Source of the DNA: Acanthamoeba castellanii str. Neff
Lineage: Eukaryota; Discosea; Longamoebia; Acanthamoebidae
DNA length: 15,266 nucleotides
Assembly (NCBI RefSeq): GCF_000313135.1
Contig: NW_004457518.1
Coordinates: 462,140-477,405, forward strand
Direction: 5' to 3'
Notes under the pieces: model-generated
The model's database searches: none
Seen by the model: the letters and a program-made list of their open reading frames with translations, nothing else
What the model was told of the DNA's origin: nothing
Part shown: piece after piece, positions 1 through 7,367 of the stretch
How positions within the stretch are numbered: the stretch's first letter is position 1
Layout: each line of letters begins with the position of its first letter
Translations under genes and position numbers: made by a program

Positions 1-598
1 CCTTCGTCGTGGTAGCTGGCGGCAGTGGTGGAAGTTCCGTGGCGAGGGTGCTGGGGGGAGATGCAGCATCTTCGAGGTGCGTAGCGGCTGCCGCTGCGGA
101 CTTCTTGGCGCGAACTGGCTTGTTGGTTGAGGAAGCTTCGCGCTGCAGCAGGCGGACGGCCTCCTTCAGCAATCGCAGCTCCTCTCGTAATTCCTTCGCC
201 TCTTGCTTCCAATCTTTCTCAATTTGGTTCTCCTCATTCGAAATTTTCAAATTCTTCGAATTGGCTTGAGTGGCAAGCAGCCTGGCTTGGGAGACGAGAC
301 GAACAGAGGATGCACAGGAGGATGCAGAATGGATGGCCGGTGTGGGGAGAATGCGAGATGGGGCCAAAATCGATGATAATGATGAGACGGAACCTGATTG
401 TTGTGGAACAGTAGAGCCCCACGGAGAGGTGTGCGCCTCATGAGGCAGATGAGCAGCGCTTGACCAGTTGTATCGGGCGAGCTTGCGTTCGTTTTGTCCG
501 TTCAAGAAGTGTGCGGCCGCTGGTACTCTTCCGTCGGCAATTTCCGTCGCCAAAGCTGGAATTTCCAGGCAAACGGAGGACCGCACGATCTTCGCTCT
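1..598 (-). CDS. Partial coiled-coil protein, runs off left edge; 5' end unresolved
   Basis: One minus-strand frame is open from 598 (just after a TGA at 601-599) to the window edge, with no in-frame ATG, so the first exon must be joined by splicing or the frame starts within it by a splice acceptor. The product is not recognised. Reading in the minus direction it has a Ser/Pro-rich segment (about 300-420), then a clear amphipathic, Leu/Glu/Lys-rich helix at about 241-135 with heptad-like spacing (for example EAKELREELRLLKEAVRLLQ), then an Ala/Pro/Thr-rich tail. That composition is typical of a coiled-coil adaptor, but no catalytic motif is visible. A possible first exon starts at the ATG at 684-682 with a GTACCA donor near 526 and an acceptor near 459, but this start lies only 20 nt past the stop of the neighbouring gene and I do not trust it. 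The part from about 440 to 1 is the most convincing coding sequence. Confidence 0.5.
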
Positions 599-704
599 TC
601 AGCGCACCGCGAAGAGAGGCACTGATGAAGCAAGTTGGGTCTGTGTGGAAGCGCTTTCTTTGATTGGGTATGGCGAGTTAACATAGGGATCAGATAATGT
701 GATA

Positions 705-3233
705 TCACTTGCGGGTGGCCTCGTAGTGCATCTTGTCGATACACACGGCCAGAGCGAGGTAGAGGATCACGTCCTGACCTGGCGACACGTGAATGTCGTA
801 GTCACCTGCGCGTATCGAGGCCGAACACACAGGTCAATGTGCGAACACGAAGGTGGTGGCGAACGAATGGAGTTGGTTGACGCCGGTACCGGTGGTCATG
901 AAGGCGAAGTTGCGGCTGACGCGAGCTGTCTCGTATCTGCCCACCGAGAAGCTGGTATTCCAATCACCCCAAGAACCGTCGCACTTGATCACTGCGCATG
1001 TGTGCCGAGATGCGGTGAGAACTGGGAGCAAACACGCAACCAATTACGCTCAAAAGGCCTTGCTTGGTGGAGAGCGCGCGTACAAGACTTGCGGCAGGGG
1101 CGACAGTCCCGCGCTGTGGAGGGAGTGGCCATCCTGATCACGTACTCGACGATACCGAAGATGCTCGTCTGCACGGACGAACAGGCCGCCGGTGAGCACA
1201 TCATATGCAAACGAAAGGTGGAGCGATATGGGCGATAGAACGGGCACGCCGCGTACGCGCTTGATGGAGCACATCTTGAACATGTGCTGACGCCTCTGGC
1301 CGCACTCATCGGTCAGGATGCTGTAGATCTTGAATTTGAGCGACATGAACTTCCAACACTCCTGCAGCAGGATCAACGGCTCGCCCTGTGAGATGGCCAC
1401 GACAAATAAGAGCTTGTCAGCACAATGCAGCACAGCTTGCGCTGTTTCGAGCGTGAGCGTGAGAGGCGGCGCACCTGCATGTTGAGGATGGCGTATTGGC
1501 AGTCATGGAAGTGAAACAATGAACGGTTGATCTTACTTATTTGAAACCACGGCTGGCCATTGGGTCCTGTTGTCGGGCATCAACGTAAGATGGGAGCACT
1601 CAATTTCGCGTCTTCCCGCTTCTTTGCGCCAACTTGAGTTCTCGTACCCTGAATCGTGGCATCGCCGAAGCCCCAAAACTTCTCTCGAAGATTGAAGGCC
1701 GTGTGTTCGTTGTAGGTGAGGGCGCGGGTCGAGGTCATCTGGGCGCCGTTGTACCACACCTGATAGTGGTCGTTCCGGTGGAATGTCTGCGCGTGATTGT
1801 AGGCCTCCCGCATCTTGCGCTGTCGTTCGGCTTCAACTTGTCGCTTCCGCTCCTGCTCGGCCCGCTGCCTTTCCATTCTCTGCGCACGCGACACGACACA
1901 TACGACACGGACCACAGCACACGCACAGCGGTCAGCATGCATTTTCGGATCACAGTCGCGGGCAACGGCGCAGGGGCTCGACTTACCGCGTCCAGGATGT
2001 GGTTGCCGACCGCGCGCATGGCCTCGGCCGCATCTGTGGCCAGCTCCATGAGCATGTGAAACTTGGGAAGGACCAACACCTTCGGTTCCTTCAGCAGCGC
2101 GTTGAAGTACCTGAAACGCGCCACCATCATTGGTTATTAGCGTGGTTCGGTATCACACATCAGCGCTCCATTGGCCGGCATGCAGTGCTTTGTTGAAGAC
2201 GAGGCGTGTACCGCACGAGTTCCTTCTTTCGCCGGGCCATGTGCTCTGGCTTGGTGTGATCGGTGAACCACGGCGCTGGAGGAAAATCGGGCAGGGTACA
2301 CTCGCGCAGGGCGGCACTGCTGACCAGCTGCGTAGGTTGTGATTGAGGGACGGTTGGCAACAAACAAGAGAGTGGTGAGCGGCATGGAGTCAAATGATGA
2401 TTGCAGCCGCAGCGTACCTGATCATGGATCTTGCGCAGTTCGACTGTAGCGCTTAAGGGCGATGTGTTGCACGTCGCCCACCTGGAAGTGGATCTCGAAC
2501 ACCTACACAGCGATACATCATGGAGTGAGTGCCGCGCTGCTGTGAGCCGCGCGCCGGTGCCACCACACGCAAAGAAGACGGAGGAGGTGTCGTACGACAA
2601 AGGGCTTCTTCTCATCGCTCACCACTTCGGCGTTGGGGATCTTGACATGCACGGTCAACGGCGCTCCTGGCTGCAGTGATAGCGTAAATAACGAATAAAC
2701 AATACAAGTAAATACAAATAAATAAATAACAAAATAAAGAAAAGGTATCTTACCTCCTGTTCGGGTGCGGTGGGCGCGGAGAGGAGAGTGGGGGCAGAGG
2801 GAGCGGCGTAGTGCACCGACGACGCGGCGACGGTAGAGACCACGCGAGGGCGAGAAGGACGCGACGACGGAGGCAAAGCCCCCGGCGAGAGAGGGTAGGC
2901 CGCACTTGTGGAGGCGGACAGGCCCGGCGATGCCGATGATGAAGGGCCGGCCGAGCCGGCCACGTAGGGGCCGACCACCGGGGGCGAGTAGAGCATCTGA
3001 CCGGGCTGGGACAGAGGCGGCATCTGCTGGTACACTGCGGGCTGGTAGACGGTGGCGCCGTGCTGCACGGGTGCAGGCGAGCCTCCATTGCCGACGGGGG
3101 CGATCGCGGGCGGGTTGTACACGTAAGCCCCGGCGGGCATGTGGGTGTAGAAAAGGATCGGCGCAGATGATGAAGCAGAAGATGACGCGGATGAGATCAC
3201 CACCGCTGGCGGATTGTATTGAGGAGCATCCAT
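705..3233 (-). CDS. PX domain + LURP-one-related/tubby-like C-terminal domain protein
   Basis: Probable membrane-lipid-binding protein of about 539 aa. Exons: 3233-2754, 2670-2596, 2502-2418, 2327-2212, 2110-1987, 1879-1648, 1566-1475, 1385-1257, 1168-1084, 991-890, 805-705; all introns are GT..AG and 81-107 nt, and all phases agree if one extra base in exon 3 (near 2442) is discounted. Residues 1-160 are Ala/Pro/Ser/Tyr-rich and probably disordered. Residues about 163-275 form a PX domain: PLTVHVKIP strand, KRYS then ELRKIHDQ (the RRYSEF-type motif), a proline loop LPDFPPAPW, and RRKKELVRYFNALL. A charged Glu/Arg helix follows (about 294-325). Residues about 330-535 match the LURP-one-related (tubby/scramblase-like) fold: FNLREKFWGFGDATI, GQPWFQISKI, CQYAILNMQGEPLILLQE, CDGSWGDW, ending GDYDIHVSPGQDVI and LALAVCIDK. 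PX domains bind phosphoinositides; the role of the LOR domain here is unknown. ATG 3233 is the only in-frame ATG before the PX domain's upstream segment. Confidence 0.85.
2439..2445 (-). other. Apparent single-base insertion inside the PX domain exon
   Basis: In exon 3 of the PX gene the frame reads KRYS up to base 2443 and then must skip one base (about 2442) to read ELRKIHDQ, the expected continuation of the PX motif. Without the skip the reading hits a stop within seven codons. The exon is 85 nt, whereas both of its splice junctions are phase 0 and need a multiple of three, which independently calls for 84. This may be a sequencing or assembly error, an allele, or a real lesion. Confidence 0.75.
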
Positions 3234-3410
3234 TACTGTGGTGGGTCGTGGTGGAAAGTGGCGTGTTATCGTAGATACGACAATCAAAGAGCGGGCGCAC
3301 GAGCACGAACTTCGGCCTCTCTTTCGTGGTGGTTCCACGAAAACGACGTAAAAGGGGCAAGAAATTTTATTTTTTTATTTTTTATTTTCAAAAAATAAAG
3401 AGGCAACACG
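3234..3410. promoter_or_regulatory. Divergent intergenic region between PX-LOR and NOSIC genes
   Basis: These 177 nt separate the start codons of two genes pointing away from each other, so both promoters and 5' UTRs must lie here or overlap the genes. The side next to the plus-strand gene has a strong T-rich then A-rich tract (3365-3399), the most AT-rich stretch of the region. I see no convincing TATA box or initiator beyond that tract. Confidence 0.45.
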
Positions 3411-3847
3411 ATGGACAAGGTGGCCGCTGAAGTGAGTACCCTCGCCGCCGCTTCATGCTTCCTCCGGTCGTGGTGCCTGACTCGTGAAGTGGCATCAGTA
3501 CGCGGCTTCGGTGCGGGAATGGTACGGCTGGCACTTTCCGGAGTTGAGCAAACTCGTCCCTGATGGCGTCAGCTACGCCAGGTGTGTTCTGGCCATCGGT
3601 ATGTCCTGTCCCTCGGCCTCATCAGAACCACAGAGGACCTCACCTTGGTCAACCCTGCGCAGGGTTTCGCGATGACGCGGCAACCGCCGACCTAACGGGC
3701 ATCTTGACGGAAGAGGTGGCGACCACTGTCAGGGAGGCTGCCCTGTACTCCATGGGCACGGACATCACCGCAGCAGACCTACAGCAAATCCAAGAGTGCT
3801 GCACCAAGCTCATCGCCCACGCCCAGGAGTACCACCCCACCGACTAA
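3411..3847 (+). CDS. Stand-alone NOSIC-like minigene (NOP58/NOP56 fragment protein)
   Basis: Exons 3411-3431, 3499-3598 and 3663-3847 encode about 101 aa. Intron 1 starts GTGAGT, intron 2 GTATGT. The product matches the middle of NOP58-type box C/D snoRNP core proteins: VREWYGWHFPELSKLV, then ILTEEVATTVREAALYSMGT, then ITAADLQQIQECCTKLI. In the family this region (coiled coil/NOSIC) precedes the Nop domain that holds the 15.5K-K-turn RNA complex, and full-length proteins are near 500 aa. Here there is no N-terminal NOP5NT domain, no GELVGARLIAHAGS-type Nop core and no Lys-rich tail; a TAA follows HAQEYHPTD. I prefer the acceptor at 3498 (CATCAG) because DKVAAEYA then aligns without gaps to the family; the acceptor at 3489 would add WHQ. 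It could be a functional small paralogue, a dominant-negative-like competitor or a decaying duplicate; the intact splice phases favour an expressed gene. Confidence 0.75.
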
Positions 3848-4163
3848 ACGAACACAAAGCTGGGCTGGTGCAAAAAAGAAAAAGTAAGAAAAACGGAATT
3901 TCTTGATTTGCGGACTTGGAGGAAGCCAAAGGTCCCAATCAATGAAGAAGACTTACGTCTGGGCCTTGGGGACGAGAGGCTCCCCGCCATTTTGCTCTCG
4001 TCTCTTCTTTGGTGTCAAGACCTCAACCGCCCGGCACCCTCCCAACCAGCAACTACTCTGCCCTTCTCTGTACGCTGCGAATCGAGAAAACAACCTAGAG
4101 AAGAGGAAGAGAAAGACAGATTGACGTGCACGCCGGACACCACAAATCAGTCACTACACAACA
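3848..4163. other. Intergenic region, 316 nt, no confident gene
   Basis: It lies between the NOSIC minigene stop and the carrier start, both on the plus strand, and should hold the 3' UTR of the first and the promoter of the second. A purine-rich A tract follows the stop (3873-3898). A short open plus-strand stretch from about 3908 to 4030 has some coding flavour (NEEDLRLGLGDERLPAILLS) but no ATG in that frame, no splice partner and no family match, so I do not call it. Confidence 0.4.
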
Positions 4164-7100
4164 ATGCGCAAGGGTCTCGTCGTACGAAGGTCGAGCACGG
4201 TTTCGTCACGCCTCCTGGGCGGTGGCAGGCAGGGAGGCTCGGCGTCGCTGCTGCGATTGCCCAGACGGTCGATCATCACCGACAACCAGCCCATTCGCAC
4301 GCACGCGCAGGAAGAGGTCGCGTCGTCGAACGGCAGTTCAGGTGTGATCAAGCGTATCCTCGCCATCGGCGTGGGTGCCGGTCTGGTCGTGACCGCTCTC
4401 ACTCTGCCACTTGCCGATGAGATCACCAATCGCGAAGAGGTACGCCATTTTGTCCTTCTCTCCCGTGCAGCCCAATTGGTGCTCGATTTCGGTTGTCGCG
4501 TAGTGCTGTGGGCGTGTAATCGATGAATCGTAGATTTTATAGACCAAATTCAACAAAAGATTTGGCAGTGACAGACAGCACCAAGAGTAGGGCCGGGCAC
4601 GATCTAAACCCGTTAGATGTCGTGTTGTTGCGTTTGTTCGTTCGATCTGGTCTCCTACTTGTAGAAACCGCTGGCACTGCTGGAGAAGCTGTTCACCAAG
4701 TACGCCAGCGCGGAGCGCAACGGCGTAAAGTTCATGACGCGGCGGGACTTCATCGCCTCCATGATGCCGCCCGACAGCGAGCTCGGGCCGGCGCTCGCCC
4801 TGGACACCTTCCGCGAGCTGTTCCCCACCGACGACACCCTCATCTCCTTCTCCGAGTTCGTCCTCTTTGATGCCCTCTCCTCTTCGACCAAGAAGGCCCT
4901 TGCCACCTCTTTCCAGGTCTTCGACACCGACTCTGACGGTCTCCTCGCCAAAGGTACTCGATTCCCGCCGCCTACCTGCGCCAGGGCCTTGTGAGCTGAC
5001 GGATCGCATCGCATCGCACAGACGAGTTCCGCAAGGTGGTGGCGTCGACGGGCGTGGGTCCGCGCCTGATGTTTGATCTGGACGACCCGTACTGGGAGCG
5101 CTACTTCGGCAAGGACGGCAAGGGCAAGATCAGCGAGGCTGAGCTTGGTCTCATCTTTGGCGTACGCCACACGCACGCACACACACACGCACGCACACAC
5201 ACGCACGCACACACAACACGCACGCACACGCGCGTACCAACCAACTCACGTTCTCTCTCTTGCGCCCTCTGTGCAGTCGTTGAAGGAGGGCATCCTGGCG
5301 CAGGAGTTCTCGCGCAACTCGTTCGAGAGCGACAAGAACGCGATCCCGATGGAGGCCTTTGCGCGCGTGCTGCTGGTCAACGCGCCCTCGACTCGCATCC
5401 CCAAGCGCGTGGTGGACAACCTCAAGACCGTGAGCGCGGCGTTCAAGGACGCCTCGGTCACCTTCGATCGATTCCGCGAGTTCAACATCTTCATCTATCG
5501 GCTGTCGGAATTCGAGCGGGCGCTCAAGATGGCGATGGTGGCCAACTCGGGCAACATCACGCGCGACGACTTCCGGCGCACCGCCCGAGTGTCCACTGGC
5601 GTCGAGCTCAACCCGTCCGAGATCGAGCTCGTGTTCCACCTCTTCGAGGACCAGAACAAGCGCGGCATGCTCGACTGCAACGCCTTCCTCGACATCATGG
5701 AGTTCAGGCGCGCCCGCCGGCTCTACGACATCCAGCAGCTCAAGGTCATCAAGCACGCCGTCAACCCCGGCCGCGCCATGGTCAAGGCCATGGAGAGCTT
5801 CGCCATCGGCGGTTTTGCCGGCGCCATCGGTGCCACGTTTGTGTACCCGATCGACTTGGTGAAGACCCGCATGCAGAACCAGCGCCGCACCAAGGGCGGC
5901 ATCGTGCCGCCGGGCCGCGTCATCTACACGTCGTCGTGGGACTGCGCCGCCAAGGTCCTCAAGTACGAGGGCTTCAAGGGCTTCTACAAGGGACTGGGTC
6001 CCCAGCTGATCGGTGTCGCTCCCGAGAAGGCCATCAAGCTCGTCGTCAACGACTACCTGCGCTCGTGGTTTGGTCAGGTAGGCGTCGTCTTCATCTATTC
6101 GACTATTGCCGCCGAGAGTAAGTGATGCTGATCGTGCTGTGGTGTTTTGTGTGGTGCCTACAGGTGCAGGGCGCCAAGCCTGGAGAGATCTACTTCCCGC
6201 TCGAGGTTCTGGCCGGCGCCGGTGCGGGAGCCTCGCAGGTGATCTTCACCAACCCGCTCGAGATCGTGAAGATCCGCCTTCAGGTGCAGGGCGAAACGCC
6301 CGGCGCCAAGAAGTCGGCCTACCAGATTTGTAAGGAGCTCGGGTTCACAGGTAACCGACCTCACCTCCCCTTTTTCTCTTTCCTCTTGTGCGTGTGCGGT
6401 GGTGCGTGTGCGTGTGTTCTGCCCAGCAATGATACGGCGCCTACAATGATGACCACATTATGCACTTTCATGAACCACGTGTTATGAAGGAATTTCTCAG
6501 ATGAACGTCTGAGGCCCACGATCATTCATTCTCGTTCTATTTGTTACTTTTTCTCAATTTTATTTATTCATTTACTCACTGATTTGTTACTAATTCTTTT
6601 CGCTTCTTCTTCGCGCCACAGGCCTCTATAGGGGAGCGTCGGCGTGCTTCCTGCGCGATATCCCCTTCTCGGGCATCTACTTCCCGGCCTACGCCAAGCT
6701 CAAGCAGTCGTTCAGGGACGAGGAGGGCCGCCTCTCCAACACCAACCTCCTGCTGGCCGGTTCGCTGGCCGGCGTCGCCGCCGCGTCGACCACCACCCCG
6801 GCCGACGTCATCAAGACGCGATTGCAGGTCGAGGCCAGGCTCGGCGAGGCCAGGTACAACGGCATCCTCGACTGCTTCGTCCAGGTGCTTAAGTCTGAGG
6901 TACGCCAACTCCCCTCGACACCGCCACTCCACTCTGCCCTATTAACCGCGACACACACGCACGCACGCGCACACACGATACACAGGGTCCGACTGCGTTC
7001 TTCAAGGGAGTGGTGCCGCGCGTGTTCCGCTCGTCGCCGCAGTTCGGCATCACGCTGCTGTCCTACGAGTTCCTCCAGGACATGTTCCACCCGGAGGACA

Positions 7101-7216
7101 TCGTCGTGTCGGCACCCACCAACGCCCCCGTCGCCCAGGACGACATCAAGCCCGCGCCCTCTGTCATCCACCTCTCCGTCGCCGCCGCCGCTAAGGAGGA
7201 GGTCGAGGTCAAATAA
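4164..7216 (+). CDS. Mitochondrial aspartate/glutamate carrier, aralar/citrin type (EF-hand + SLC25)
   Basis: About 733 aa from exons 4164-4439, 4665-4953, 5022-5161, 5277-6077, 6164-6350, 6622-6899 and 6986-7216, all in phase. The family exchanges matrix aspartate for cytosolic glutamate plus a proton across the inner mitochondrial membrane, feeding the malate-aspartate shuttle, with calcium sensed by an N-terminal EF-hand domain. Residues 1-45 are Arg/Ser-rich and targeting-like; residues 65-84 are a strongly hydrophobic stretch not typical of human members. EF-hand region about 93-400 includes a canonical loop D179-T-D-S-D-G...E190. The carrier domain starts near M407, with the three repeat signatures YPIDLVKTR (about 425-433), NPLEIVKIR (532-540) and TPADVIKTR (623-631), and the subfamily-typical segments [30 protein letters not shown] and [17 protein letters not shown]. 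The acceptor of intron 4 is a tandem CAG-GTG-CAG (6161-6169), so two residues (VQ) are optional. It ends with an Ala/Glu/Val-rich tail, and converges on the F-box gene. Confidence 0.93.
5166..5232 (+). repeat. CA/CG-rich microsatellite in carrier intron 3
   Basis: An imperfect (CACGCA/CACA)n tract fills most of the first half of the 115-nt intron 5162-5276, just after its GTACGC donor and before a separate pyrimidine tract and CAG acceptor. The tract shares an 11-nt perfect complement (CACGCACACGC) with the GT-rich tract of intron 5 of the same gene. Confidence 0.9.
6388..6419 (+). repeat. GT/GC-rich tract in carrier intron 5
   Basis: An imperfect (GTGCGTGT)n tract lies near the donor end of the 271-nt intron 6351-6621, the longest in the gene. 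The rest of this intron is T-rich, has no coding appearance and contains a 6-bp perfect inverted repeat (CTCAGA/TCTGAG, 6496-6513). The tract is complementary to the CA tracts in introns 3 and 6. Confidence 0.85.
6951..6985 (+). repeat. CA/CG-rich tract at the 3' end of carrier intron 6
   Basis: An (ACAC/ACGC)n tract takes the place of a normal pyrimidine tract directly before the CACAG acceptor of the 86-nt intron 6900-6985. The acceptor is fixed by the protein (GPTAFFKG follows in phase). Confidence 0.85.
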
Positions 7217-7367
7217 GCCGCTGCCATGCTGCCCAGCTTGTGCCTGTGCCATCATCACACCCGCCATGATGAGCCCAGGCAAGAGGAGTGTAAAAGAACA
7301 AAGATGTATTGTGCCAACCAACCGAGCCCACGTGGCCGATGATGATATGAGACGACAATGGTGATGT
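7217..7367. other. Convergent 3' intergenic region
   Basis: Only 151 nt separate the stop codons of the carrier (+) and the F-box gene (-). The stretch must carry both 3' ends, so the two transcripts may overlap tail to tail. I see a TGTAAAAG at 7284-7291 on the plus strand but no AATAAA. Confidence 0.5.

Noticed and set aside
699..1238. Long plus-strand open frame opposite the last exons of the PX-LOR gene
   Set aside because: No family resemblance, and the minus strand here encodes the LURP-one C-terminus with consistent splice phases.
1634..2196. Overlapping plus-strand open frames opposite PX gene exons 4-6
   Set aside because: Arg/Ser/Pro-rich translations typical of the antisense of GC-rich coding DNA; the minus strand has the PX C-terminal helix and charged linker.
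3908..4030. Short plus-strand stretch with coding flavour between NOSIC minigene and carrier
   Set aside because: No ATG in frame, not in phase with the carrier ATG, no splice partner found and no recognised motif.
4338..5756. Minus-strand open frames opposite the carrier gene
   Set aside because: They are antisense to EF-hand and carrier exons and show no independent motifs.
5036..6121. A 361-codon plus-strand frame overlapping the carrier in another frame
   Set aside because: Its Arg/His/Pro-rich product is the +1 shadow of the carrier exon 4, which matches the SLC25 family strongly.
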